A model generated the notes under the pieces. The model saw nothing but the letters and a program-made list of their open reading frames with translations, was not told the DNA's origin and ran no database searches. This document shows positions 8,938 to 16,384 of a DNA stretch of 64,000 nucleotides, piece by piece. The stretch is from JANXMY01 sp965246745 (GTDB taxonomy: Bacteria > Armatimonadota > Armatimonadia > Armatimonadales > Capsulimonadaceae): assembly GCA_965246745.1 (NCBI GenBank), contig OZ251980.1, positions 1,488,001-1,552,000 on the forward strand, given 5' to 3'. Each line of letters opens with the position of its first letter. Within the stretch, counting starts at the first letter, position 1. A program made the position numbers and the translations under genes.

Positions 8938-10309
8938 TTTTGTGGTCTTTGTCCACCGCAATCAGCCAGACAACTGCGGTTGTCCCGTACAGCGCCCGGT
9001 ACTTGGCAAGGCCGGAAGCCGGGTCCCGGCGCAGCAGGGAAAGCGAAGTCAGCGGGCCGAGCGGAGCCAAAAGGGCGTGAGCGGGACCCACCGCCGCCGG
9101 CGTCAGCGCGTCCCGGAGCGCCGGGGCGAACAGCGCATGGTCGAGCGTGCCCGACGCGATCTGCGCGGAGACGGTTTTGAGCAGCGCGGCGGTCTGCGGG
9201 TCGGTGTTAAGGACGGCGGCTTCGGCAGGCGGCGCGGGCAAAAATTGTTTGGCGACTCCGAGCGCCAGCGGCTGAGTTAGCTCCGGATCGGCCTGGTCAA
9301 ACAGATTGCACAAGACAACGACAGCCAGGCGGCTGTCCATAAAATAAGCAATCGTGGCGGCGTAGCCGGGAGTCGCGCCGGTGTGGGTCACCAGCGCCTG
9401 CCCCCGGTAAGGGGCGACGACAAAGCCGAAGCCGTAAGAAGTCGGGGTGCTGTCCGGCAGCCGCCCCGGCGTAATCATCTGCTTCAAGGTCGCGGCGCTG
9501 ACAAGCCGCCCGGCGGAAAGCGCCGTGGTCCATTTGGCCAGGTCGCCGGCGGTAGACATCAGGCCGTCGTCGCCGAAGTCCAGGGCGCGAGGCAGAAAAG
9601 TTTTGTTGACGACGCGCTCCGTGCCGTTCCAGTTGTATCCGGCCGCCTGACCGGGCAGCGGTGCCGGCCCTGTCGCCAGGCCGGTCGCGGTCATCCCGGC
9701 GGCGTGGAATTGATGCGTCGCCAGGTACGCCTCGTAACTCTGCCCGGAAACTTTTTCGATAATCTGCCCGAGCAGGTGGTAGTTCGTGTTGCTGTACTCG
9801 AACTTGGTCCCCGGCGCAAAATGAAGCGTTTTGCCCGCCAGCAGCGCGGTGACGCTGTTCGGCCTGACATAATTCGGGTCGGCCAGCGTGTTGTAATCCA
9901 GAAACTCCCGGTAATTCGGCAGGCCCGACGTGTGCGTCAAAAGCTGCCGCACAGTGATCCGGATCCACGCCGCCGGCAGGCCGGGCAGGTAGCGCGAGGC
10001 TGAGGCGTCGAGGTCCACTTTGCCTGCTTCCTGAAGCTGAAGCACGGCGACGGCAGTAAACGGCTTGGTACAGGAGCCGAGAATAAACCGCGTGCTTAAA
10101 GTCGCCGGTGTCTTTGCGGCAACATCGCTGACTCCGTAAGCCGCCGCTTTGACCACCGCGCCGTCCTGCACGACCGCGACCGACAGGCCCGGAATATGCC
10201 GCGCGGCCATCTGCGCTTTGAGAAAGTCGTCCGTGCTGTCCGCACGGGCCGGCAGAACAGGCGCAAGGAGCGCAGCGGTAACAAGCAGAATTCGGCGTAG
10301 GTATCTCAT
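8909..10309 (-). CDS. Exported beta-lactamase-fold serine hydrolase
   Basis: 466 residues from the ATG at 10309. The signal peptide is RRILLVTAALLAPVLPARA. The body is a class C beta-lactamase/D-alanyl-D-alanine-carboxypeptidase-type domain: SxxK in GSCTKPF (~70-76), YxN in YSNTNY (~160) and a KTG-equivalent HTG in VTHTGATPGY. The remaining ~110 residues form a C-terminal domain of the sort common in EstB/Pab87-like periplasmic hydrolases. The substrate cannot be predicted; most family members are esterases or D-amino-acid peptidases rather than true beta-lactamases. TATCAT ends 6 nt before the ATG, which supports this start as a leaderless one and rejects the long upstream extension to 10585. 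Confidence 0.85.
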   Translation of the reverse strand: MRYLRRILLVTAALLAPVLPARADSTDDFLKAQMAARHIPGLSVAVVQDGAVVKAAAYGVSDVAAKTPATLSTRFILGSCTKPFTAVAVLQLQEAGKVDLDASASRYLPGLPAAWIRITVRQLLTHTSGLPNYREFLDYNTLADPNYVRPNSVTALLAGKTLHFAPGTKFEYSNTNYHLLGQIIEKVSGQSYEAYLATHQFHAAGMTATGLATGPAPLPGQAAGYNWNGTERVVNKTFLPRALDFGDDGLMSTAGDLAKWTTALSAGRLVSAATLKQMITPGRLPDSTPTSYGFGFVVAPYRGQALVTHTGATPGYAATIAYFMDSRLAVVVLCNLFDQADPELTQPLALGVAKQFLPAPPAEAAVLNTDPQTAALLKTVSAQIASGTLDHALFAPALRDALTPAAVGPAHALLAPLGPLTSLSLLRRDPASGLAKYRALYGTTAVVWLIAVDKDHKITALRPVPE

Positions 10310-10347
10310 GCTGCCATGATACCCCCAGACATCGGAATTTGCACTCG

Positions 10348-11004
10348 TCACACCGCTTCTTCGCGGCCGCTCCCGCCCTGCCTGAACAGTCGGTACGAGT
10401 AGGCGATGGGAACAGCGAGCAGCACCGCGAAGACGACGGGAAGCAGAAGAGCGGGCGAGAGGCCGAGCCAGAGCAGCGCTGCGCCGAGCAGGGACACGCC
10501 GACCCAGAGGCGTCCGGCGAACCGATGGGTCGCGATCCAGTTGGCATCCGACGCCAGCGTCCACGGGAGTCGAATTCCGGTCCACGGGTTACGGCGCGTT
10601 TTGCCCAGCACGTTGCCGAGCAGCACAAACAACAGCAGCATTCCCGTGAGGATCAGCTTTGAGATCGGCAGGCCGGGATGCAGCACGATTTGGAGGGTGA
10701 CGACGTTGACATACGCCATCAAAATTGCGGTCACAACGGAGATATAATTTCCGATGGCAGTTGATGGGTTCATCCCAGTGGGCACGCGCAGGCGCGGCAG
10801 GAGAGTGATAAGAAGTGCAATAATGAGCAGCGGGAGCAGGCTGAGAAAATACACAGTCCCTTTGGGGCTGAAGCCGTCGGCCTGCCCGTAGATGTTCCAG
10901 TGGCTTGGAATGACGGCGGGCAGGTGCGGATTAAGCAGGTAATCGTACACAAGCGTCGCGGCGATCAGCGCGAAGAGGGTCAAGTTTGCGTGCCGGGTTT
11001 CCAT
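10348..11004 (-). CDS. sdpI: SdpI-family (DUF1648) membrane protein
   Basis: 218 residues with about six membrane segments. The N-terminus has the DUF1648 signature IPSHWNIYGQADGF. The second half carries NPWTGIRLPWTLASDANW followed by THRFAGRLW, the typical SdpI C-terminal motif. In Bacillus subtilis SdpI is the immunity and signalling protein against the SdpC toxin and sequesters the repressor SdpR at the membrane. The start overlaps the end of the upstream sdpR-like gene by 25 nt, as in characterised sdpRI pairs. No SdpC-like toxin is present here, so immunity to a self-made toxin is not supported; stress signalling is possible. Confidence 0.82.
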   Translation of the reverse strand: METRHANLTLFALIAATLVYDYLLNPHLPAVIPSHWNIYGQADGFSPKGTVYFLSLLPLLIIALLITLLPRLRVPTGMNPSTAIGNYISVVTAILMAYVNVVTLQIVLHPGLPISKLILTGMLLLFVLLGNVLGKTRRNPWTGIRLPWTLASDANWIATHRFAGRLWVGVSLLGAALLWLGLSPALLLPVVFAVLLAVPIAYSYRLFRQGGSGREEAV

Positions 11005-11294
11005 TGGGGTTCCTCTTGTGCTTTTATCTCTGCTGTCGGCAGCAGCTCCATCACGGCGGCGACGACTTCCTGAAAAACCGTCGTGTTAAGCGAGTAATAA
11101 ATCTGCTGGCCGCCGCGCCGGGACGCGATGAGATCGGCCTGCTTCAAGACGCTGAAATGGTGGGACATGGACGGGGCCGAGATGTCGAACTGCTCCGCCA
11201 GTTCCCCCGCCGTCAGTTCCCGGCCTTCGAGAAGCTGCAAGATGCGCCGCCGTGTCGGGTCCGCCAGCGCCTTGAAGACGCTGTCACTCTTCAT
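10980..11294 (-). CDS. sdpR: ArsR/SdpR-family winged-helix repressor
   Basis: 104 residues from the ATG at 11294. Its winged helix reads VFKALADPTRRRILQLL, then LTAGELAEQF and ISAPSMSHHFSVLKQADLI as recognition helix, and SRRGGQQIYYSL as wing. It lacks the metal-binding cysteines of ArsR/SmtB, as expected for the SdpR branch. The ATG overlaps the TGA of the upstream hydrolase gene (ATGA), implying translational coupling, and the gene's 3' end overlaps sdpI. The likely target is the promoter of its own operon at 12378-12415, where an inverted repeat overlaps the -10 box. Confidence 0.85.
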   Translation of the reverse strand: MKSDSVFKALADPTRRRILQLLEGRELTAGELAEQFDISAPSMSHHFSVLKQADLIASRRGGQQIYYSLNTTVFQEVVAAVMELLPTAEIKAQEEPQWKPGTQT

Positions 11295-12346
11295 TGGGAG
11301 ACGCCCATTTTCCAGGTCACGCGCAGCCAGCCGCACAGCGCAGAAAGCGCTTCCGGCGCGACCGGACCGGCCATTCCTAGATCGGCTTCATTGGTGACGG
11401 ACTTCAAGTTGTGGCTTGCATTTGGAATCAGCGACACTTGATAGGTGCCATGCGTCCGGCTGCTCAGCGCAGCTTTTAGCACGGGCAGATCACGCTCGGC
11501 GGAGACTTGGACATCTTTTTGGCCTTGAATGACAAGCACCGGGCCGGAAAACTGGGCGGCAAGCTTTGCGGGGTCTGCCAACTGGACACTGCGGTAGAAT
11601 TTGCCGATATAAGCAGGATAAAGGGCAGCAAGGCCGGCTGGCACATCGTCCGGCACGACGCCGGTGCGCTCGATAGCGGCGGCAATCTCGCGGTTCTTGG
11701 AGAGAAAATAGTTTGTCTGCGCCGGGGTTGCCCCCTGAAGCCTCAGAATACGGACAAGCTGGTCGTTGACAACGACATCGTAGGTTCGGCCTGCGGTAGA
11801 CACGAGCACCAGAAGGCTCGGCGGCTGAGAGCCGCTGATCTGCTGCGTGGCCTGCAAAGCGATCAGACCGCCCTCGCTGTGGCCGAGAAAGCCGGTGCGC
11901 CGGGCATCTATACCGGGCTGCTGCTGCAAGTCGCGCAGGGCGGCAGTAGCGTCACCGACAAAGTTCTCCCAGGCGGCGTAGTCTGCTAAGTTTGCCTGGT
12001 CGGCAGGGGACATGACGCTGCCGCCGACCCCGCGCTTATCGTAGCGCAGACTGGCAATGCTTTTCGACGCCAGCCGCTGGGCGATCTGCTTCAGCAGGTC
12101 TGTCTGCACCGGCCCGGAGTTGCCGTCCCGGTCGGTCGGTCCGCTCCCGGCAATTAAGACTAGCCCCGGCACGGCAGACTGACCGGAATGAACCGGCAGG
12201 GTGAGCGTTCCCGTCAGTACAGCGCCGCCGACGCCCGTGAAAGTCACCGGCTTCTCCGTGTACGGCGGTTGGTTTGTCTGGGAACAGCCGGGCAGAGAAG
12301 CCAGCAGCAGTAACAGCGGGAGGCTTAAGAAAGCATGCCGCTTCAT
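11291..12346 (-). CDS. Lipoprotein-type alpha/beta hydrolase, first gene of the sdpRI operon
   Basis: 351 residues. The N-terminus is a lipoprotein signal (LLLLLASLPGC, lipobox Cys at ~20). The body is an alpha/beta hydrolase with LVLIAGSGPTDRDGN as oxyanion region, RYDKRGVGGS, the nucleophile elbow GHSEGG, Asp in VIQGQKDVQV and a likely His in NASHNL. The family is annotated as serine aminopeptidase S33-like or esterase. The ATG at 12346 has a GGAG ribosome site about 8 nt upstream and a consensus promoter. The stop codon overlaps the sdpR start, so the three genes form one operon. A surface hydrolase co-regulated with an SdpRI pair suggests an envelope-stress module; this is an inference. 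Confidence 0.82.
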   Translation of the reverse strand: MKRHAFLSLPLLLLLASLPGCSQTNQPPYTEKPVTFTGVGGAVLTGTLTLPVHSGQSAVPGLVLIAGSGPTDRDGNSGPVQTDLLKQIAQRLASKSIASLRYDKRGVGGSVMSPADQANLADYAAWENFVGDATAALRDLQQQPGIDARRTGFLGHSEGGLIALQATQQISGSQPPSLLVLVSTAGRTYDVVVNDQLVRILRLQGATPAQTNYFLSKNREIAAAIERTGVVPDDVPAGLAALYPAYIGKFYRSVQLADPAKLAAQFSGPVLVIQGQKDVQVSAERDLPVLKAALSSRTHGTYQVSLIPNASHNLKSVTNEADLGMAGPVAPEALSALCGWLRVTWKMGVSQ

Positions 12347-12377
12347 TTTCGTTCTCTCCTGTTTTGTATATTTAGCC

Positions 12378-12415
12378 AATTATCTAATTATAATAGTTTA
12401 GGCTGGGTTTGTCAA
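12378..12415 (-). promoter_or_regulatory. Consensus promoter with overlapping inverted repeat (candidate SdpR operator)
   Basis: On the minus strand TTGACA (12410-12415) and TATAAT (12387-12392) are separated by 17 nt, a perfect consensus promoter. AATTATCTAATT (12378-12389), a 5-bp inverted repeat with a 2-nt centre, overlaps the -10 box and start region. That is a usual place for an ArsR-type repressor site, and the operon encodes such a repressor. Confidence 0.7.
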
Positions 12416-12427
12416 GAGGCAAAAAGC

Positions 12428-12590
12428 AGGGCGAACACAAGGTTCGCCCCTACGGGGTACAGAATAGGATTAGGAACGGGATGTAGGGCGCGAACCTTGT
12501 GTTCGCCCTTCTGGTTTATGTTCGCCCTTCGGGGCTGTTATTTACGCCCTTCTGGTTTATGTTCGCCCTGCTTATTGTGTTCGCCCTCCC
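12428..12590. repeat. Intergenic cluster of GTTCGCCC-type repeats
   Basis: The gap between the hydrolase operon and the SPL gene is packed with copies of a short word built on GTTCGCCCTT. It includes an inverted pair: GGGCGAACACAAGGTTCGCC near 12430 and its partner on the other strand near 12487-12507. Two or three direct copies of TTCTGGTTTATGTTCGCCCT follow. The motif CGCCCCTACGGG at its start also occurs in the palindromic element inside lnt. No coding potential is seen. Confidence 0.7.
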
Positions 12591-12626
12591 TTTCCTATCT
12601 GGTGCGGGCCTGCTCGCTGCTCTGCC

Positions 12627-13760
12627 TCACGTCCAGTACAAAATCCGGCCCTGCGGGAAGCGGCGGGCGATCTCGGACTCGAAAAAGCGGCGCAGGGTCT
12701 TCATCATGTCTTTTTTGTAGACGTACTTGACGCCGCCGAACTTGTTGCGCTTTTCGTCGCGCGTGTCTTCAATCATATCCAGCGTCGTCTTCGGATACCA
12801 TGACTGCAAGACTTCTTTCGAGCCGGGGGTGAACCGATGCGTGATCAGCTCAAATGTAATGTCAGGCGCAAAGCCCACGGCGGCTTCAGCGTCGTCGAGA
12901 AGCTGCGTGTACTGCGCTTCCCAGTCGTCTACGGGGATAATCGGCGCGATGACGACCCCGATGGGATAGCCGCCGCCGCCTTCGGACCGAGGCAGCGCCA
13001 GGCGGCGCAGGGCATGAAGACGCGCAGACACCGGCGCGACCCCGCCTTCGAGGCGACGCGCAACCGTGTCGGCATTGACCGAGGCGCGGGGGCGTGTGTG
13101 GCCGTTGTGCGGCAGGTCCAGCAGCGGCTCAACGGCGTCAAACTTGGTGGTGTACCGCAGGTACGCGTTCTCACGCGTGCCGAACCAGCGGATCGTCTCG
13201 GCCAGCGACCCCGTCAGGTGCTCCAAAGACAGCGGATCGGTATAGCACGATGCTTCAAACGTCGTCCCTAAGTCTTCGTTGCGGCCCGCGCCGGGCTTTT
13301 CGTAGTGCGCTAGATTGTCCAGGATAAACGGCAGATTGGCAAAGGCTCGGATAACCGGCGGGCCGGCGAGGCTGCCTGCCAAATAACAATACTGACAGTG
13401 CGCGGGGCAGCCCTCAGCGAGGTGAAACTGCCAGTCGGCGCTCGGCGGGATCGGCTGAAGCTTGGCCGCGCCGGGGGCGGCATTGACCACGGCCAGGGTG
13501 CGCTTGGCTTTGTTGTACGTCGCCCGCGCATCGTCCCCGCGCAGATTAGTCAAACGATTGCTTTTCAGGACTTCGACGGGAACGCCGAGCGCTTCGACGC
13601 GGCTGCGTATCTGCCGCCCCCACGCCCCTTCCAGGGCGGCGGGCGTAAACTGGGCCGTCTGCGGCATCCACAAGCGCGGCTTCGGCGGCGCGGCCGGGGC
13701 CGCTGAGATCGGAGCCATTAAAACCGGGGACACAATCGGGAGTTCTTGTGTGCTGTTCAT
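12627..13760 (-). CDS. Spore photoproduct lyase family radical SAM protein
   Basis: 377 residues. The radical-SAM cluster motif is CPAHCQYC (CxxxCxxC) at ~115, embedded in FHLAEGCPAHCQYCYLAG as in SplB-like proteins. The downstream part (TTFEASCYTDPLSLEHLTGS, then ITHRFTPGSKEVLQSWYP) and the C-terminal YVYKKD region also match that family. Characterised members reverse the spore photoproduct thymine dimer using S-adenosylmethionine. Close homologues in non-sporulating bacteria are of unknown substrate. The ATG at 13760 (MNSTQ) is preferred over the frame's earlier start at 13808, which falls in non-conserved sequence. The neighbours give no functional hint. Confidence 0.75.
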   Translation of the reverse strand: MNSTQELPIVSPVLMAPISAAPAAPPKPRLWMPQTAQFTPAALEGAWGRQIRSRVEALGVPVEVLKSNRLTNLRGDDARATYNKAKRTLAVVNAAPGAAKLQPIPPSADWQFHLAEGCPAHCQYCYLAGSLAGPPVIRAFANLPFILDNLAHYEKPGAGRNEDLGTTFEASCYTDPLSLEHLTGSLAETIRWFGTRENAYLRYTTKFDAVEPLLDLPHNGHTRPRASVNADTVARRLEGGVAPVSARLHALRRLALPRSEGGGGYPIGVVIAPIIPVDDWEAQYTQLLDDAEAAVGFAPDITFELITHRFTPGSKEVLQSWYPKTTLDMIEDTRDEKRNKFGGVKYVYKKDMMKTLRRFFESEIARRFPQGRILYWT

Positions 13761-13839
13761 ACTTATTGAACAGCCGCGTGCCCTTCGGCGTTCCTCAGTT
13801 CGCTCCAAAATTGCCTGATTGTCCGAAAAGCGCTCATGT

Positions 13840-13867
13840 TTGGCGGCAGGCAGGCGATGGATATAAT
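13840..13867 (+). promoter_or_regulatory. Promoter of the YeaQ/GlsB-like gene
   Basis: TTGGCG (13840-13845), a 16-nt spacer and TATAAT (13862-13867) lie about 55 nt upstream of the first codon. The leader has an AAGGA ribosome site 8 nt before the ATG. Confidence 0.55.
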
Positions 13868-13928
13868 GAGACGAATATGCTGAAACCGGCAGAGCTTTTC
13901 TGCTGCTGACAAATACAAGGAAAAATCA

Positions 13929-14210
13929 ATGATTGCCTCAATACTGATGTGGCTGGTGGTCGGCTTTCTTGCCGGCCTGCTTGCCAAAGCAATTGTGCCC
14001 GGCGGCGCGGCCAAGCCGAGCGGCTTTCTCGGGACGGCCCTTCTCGGCATTGTCGGCGCGATTGTCGGGGGCGCGATTTATTATCTCGTGTCCGGCGGCA
14101 ACACCGGCTTCCGCACCCATTTCGACCTTGCCAGCATTTTGTGGGCGACACTCGGCGCGATTGTCGTGGTTGCGATTGAGCGGGCCGTCGCCGGCCGCCG
14201 CGCGATTTAG
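13929..14210 (+). CDS. GlsB/YeaQ/YmgE family stress-response membrane protein
   Basis: 93 residues with three hydrophobic segments. The family's glycine-rich pattern is present: LMWLVVGFLAGLLAKAIVPG, then GFLGTALLGIVGAIVGG and a last helix LWATLGAIVVVAIERAV. Members (formerly transglycosylase-associated proteins) are small inner-membrane proteins induced by stress, without a known enzymatic activity. The gene has its own promoter, an AAGGA ribosome site and a strong terminator, so it is monocistronic. Confidence 0.88.
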   Translation: MIASILMWLVVGFLAGLLAKAIVPGGAAKPSGFLGTALLGIVGAIVGGAIYYLVSGGNTGFRTHFDLASILWATLGAIVVVAIERAVAGRRAI

Positions 14211-14231
14211 TTTTCTCGCGCAGACGAAAAG

Positions 14232-14266
14232 CGCCGGGAGCCTTGATTGGCTCCCGGCGTTTTTTT
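14232..14266 (+). terminator. Bidirectional rho-independent terminator
   Basis: A perfect 11-bp stem (14232-14242 with 14249-14259, CGCCGGGAGCC/GGCTCCCGGCG) and 6-nt loop, followed by seven or eight T on the plus strand. An A-run on the left lets it also serve the LptF/LptG gene ending at 14274 on the other strand. Confidence 0.9.
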
Positions 14267-14273
14267 GGGACTG

Positions 14274-15374
14274 CTACTCCATCCGCCACAGAAAATAGAC
14301 GCCGAGGCCCATAAACAGCAGGGCCGGGGACCAGGCGGCCAGGGCGGGCGGCATCCGGCCCGCCACCCCCAAAATCTTGGTCAGCAGCAGCGTGTTCCAG
14401 GCCACCCAGACCATGATGATGCTTAAAAAGATGCCCATGTACGCCCCCGCGCGAGCGAACCGCAAAGCCAGCGGCGGGGCGCACAGCGCAAAGCCGAGGC
14501 ACAGCAGCGGCAGGCCGAGCTTGGCGTAGTAGTTGAATGCCACACGGGTCGTGTCCTGCCCGGTGCGCTCTAAAGCGGCCATCTGCTCCCCAAGCTGGGC
14601 CATCGACAGGGTGTCGGGGGTATCCGCCGCCGCGCCCGCCATGCTGCCGAGCGGCACCTGCAAGTTCAGCGTGATTGTCTTCGCCTGCGTTTCGGTCGCG
14701 ACAAAGCCGGTCTTGTCGAACGTGATCAAATGCGCGGCGTGGAGGGTCCAGACATCGTGCTCGTAATCGGCGCTTTGGGCGGTCATCAAGGTCGCCAGGG
14801 AATCGGGACCGACGGGGTTCTCATAGATAATCAGGCCCGAGAGCTGCAATTTATCGGCGCGTCCGCTGGGGTCTTTTTGGATTTGCCGGATATGAAACGA
14901 GTAGTCCTGGAACGTAAACACTTTGTTGGCGGCCACGGTCGGCGACGCTTGCAGGGCGTAGGCGAACAATTGGCCCTGAGTTTTCTGGAACTCGCGCCAG
15001 GCGGCGGGGACCACCCGGTCGCCGACAAAAAACGACGCCGCGCTGGCGAGGACGCCGACGCAGACAATCGGGAAAAACAGGCGGCGCAAGGACACGCCCG
15101 CCATGCGGATGGCCGTGATTTCCGAGTCCCGCGCCAGGCGGTTGACGGCCCACGCCGAGGCCAGCGCGACCCCCGGCGGCAGGGTCAGGGGAACAAGAAT
15201 GGGCAGGTTGAAGACAATCAGCCGCAGGACGATCATCGGCGGGATGCCGTTTTTGACGATGTCCTCAATCAGCGGAAACAAGGTGTTGCCGACCAGCATG
15301 ACGACAATCAGCAGAATGCCCCCGACAAACGGCAGCACCATCTCCCCCAGCAGATAACGGTCCAAGCGTTTCAT
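14274..15374 (-). CDS. LptF/LptG (YjgP/YjgQ) family permease
   Basis: 366 residues with six membrane helices: three at the N-terminus (including GGILLIVVMLVGNTLFPL and IVFNLPILVPLTLPPGVAL), a ~150-residue periplasmic jellyroll-like domain, and three at the C-terminus. RLARDSEITAIRMAGVSL is the conserved cytoplasmic coupling segment that contacts the LptB ATPase. In diderms LptF and LptG with LptB lift lipopolysaccharide out of the inner membrane. Only one such gene is here and no lptB, so F versus G cannot be told. It supports an outer membrane in this organism. The next gene upstream on this strand is a lipoprotein with its own promoter. Confidence 0.88.
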   Translation of the reverse strand: MKRLDRYLLGEMVLPFVGGILLIVVMLVGNTLFPLIEDIVKNGIPPMIVLRLIVFNLPILVPLTLPPGVALASAWAVNRLARDSEITAIRMAGVSLRRLFFPIVCVGVLASAASFFVGDRVVPAAWREFQKTQGQLFAYALQASPTVAANKVFTFQDYSFHIRQIQKDPSGRADKLQLSGLIIYENPVGPDSLATLMTAQSADYEHDVWTLHAAHLITFDKTGFVATETQAKTITLNLQVPLGSMAGAAADTPDTLSMAQLGEQMAALERTGQDTTRVAFNYYAKLGLPLLCLGFALCAPPLALRFARAGAYMGIFLSIIMVWVAWNTLLLTKILGVAGRMPPALAAWSPALLFMGLGVYFLWRME

Positions 15375-15423
15375 GGCATCAGCTCTTCATAGCGTAATCC
15401 CGGTGGCCTCGGGTATAATCCGC

Positions 15424-16221
15424 TTACTGCGCCGTAAGCTGAATGCTCCAGCCGGTGATGTCGAGATCGGGGGTCGTGATGCCCTCGGCGGTCGTGCCGC
15501 CGACAATGATGGGGACGCCGTTGACATACTGCGCCACATCCCCGGCGCTTTCGCCGACCCCCGACGTGGAATTGTTGAATGTGTTCGCGAGCAGCGTCCC
15601 GCCGGCATCGCGGATGATCAAAGTAACATAGCTGTTGCCGGCCTGCTGCGGCGGGTAGAGCGCATCAAAATACTTCGGGACCGTGATGTTCTGCCCGTTC
15701 GGCGGGACGACATTGGTGGCGATGAAATTGACCTCGAGGCTGTTGATCTGCGCGGCGGTAGTCGCGGTCGTGGTCGTCAGATAGGCCAGCGGAAGCTGAA
15801 AGGTCAGCGTGTTTCCGACCGCCTGCTTTTGGACCAGCCGGTCCTGCCCGAGCACCTGCGAGTTGAACAGGGTCGAGTCCACGGCGAAATAATTGAAACT
15901 GGTTCCGCCGGGCAAAGCGCCGTTGTATTCCACATAATTGGTGAACGCCCCCGCTGCGTAGCCGTTGCCGTAAGGCGCGGCGACCACGGGGATCGGCCCG
16001 GTGATGCTGGAATTGTTCGGCCCCGGCGTGTTGTTCACATTGAACAGCACATAATAATAATAATTCGGGTTGATGTTCCCGGCGACCGTCATGGTCACGA
16101 GAAGCTGCGGCCCGGACACCGGGCTGGTCCCGCCGCCGCTCGGCGACTTGGCGCATCCGGCGGGCAGAAGCAGCAGCGCGGTCAGCAGCGGCCAAAGACG
16201 AAGGCGTAGGGCGTGGTGCAT
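15424..16221 (-). CDS. Lipoprotein of unknown function with own leaderless-type promoter
   Basis: 265 residues. The N-terminus is a lipoprotein signal (LWPLLTALLLLPAGC, Cys ~23) followed by a Gly/Ser-rich linker. The body is Asn/Tyr/Thr-rich and beta-like (NPNYYYYVLFNVNNTPG, LEVNFIATNVV), which resembles surface lipoproteins in bacteria of this type. I recognise no domain. The ATG at 16221 is fixed by a promoter: TATACT ends 6 nt before it. The longer frame to 16620 runs through the opposite lnt 5' region and its palindromic element and is rejected. Confidence 0.7.
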   Translation of the reverse strand: MHHALRLRLWPLLTALLLLPAGCAKSPSGGGTSPVSGPQLLVTMTVAGNINPNYYYYVLFNVNNTPGPNNSSITGPIPVVAAPYGNGYAAGAFTNYVEYNGALPGGTSFNYFAVDSTLFNSQVLGQDRLVQKQAVGNTLTFQLPLAYLTTTTATTAAQINSLEVNFIATNVVPPNGQNITVPKYFDALYPPQQAGNSYVTLIIRDAGGTLLANTFNNSTSGVGESAGDVAQYVNGVPIIVGGTTAEGITTPDLDITGWSIQLTAQ

Positions 16222-16227
16222 ACGCGT

Positions 16228-16257
16228 AGTATAGCAGGATTGAGCGTGTCTTGACAA
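16228..16257 (-). promoter_or_regulatory. Promoter for the lipoprotein gene (leaderless geometry)
   Basis: On the minus strand TTGTCA (16252-16257), an 18-nt spacer and TATACT (16228-16233). The first codon begins 6 nt after the -10 box. Confidence 0.65.
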
Positions 16258-16259
16258 GC

Positions 16260-16384
16260 AGAAGCGGCCCCCCCGCCCCCAATAATGGGGGAGTCCGAAA
16301 AGACATATCTGTGAGGGCGCGGCTTGCCGCGCCCTCTGTTCCTCGTCTGACTCCCCCATTATTGGGGGCGGGGGGGCCGCTTCT
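16260..16384. repeat. Composite palindromic element at the lnt 5' end
   Basis: A perfect 36-bp inverted repeat (16260-16295 and 16349-16384) encloses 53 bp, which contains its own perfect hairpin GAGGGCGCGGC-TT-GCCGCGCCCTC (16313-16336). Each outer arm carries a smaller palindrome CCCCC-AATAAT-GGGGG next to a seven-C run. The design therefore is hairpins within a hairpin. The element contains no gene of its own, and the lnt reading frame passes through it. It shares its layout with the element at 16899-17028. Confidence 0.85.

Noticed and set aside
10348..11294. Toxin/immunity locus of the SdpC type
   Set aside because: SdpR and SdpI homologues are present but no SdpC-like toxin gene lies near.
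15416..15424. TATAAT on the plus strand near 15415 as a promoter
   Set aside because: It points into the 3' end of an opposite gene and no plus-strand gene begins within a useful distance.
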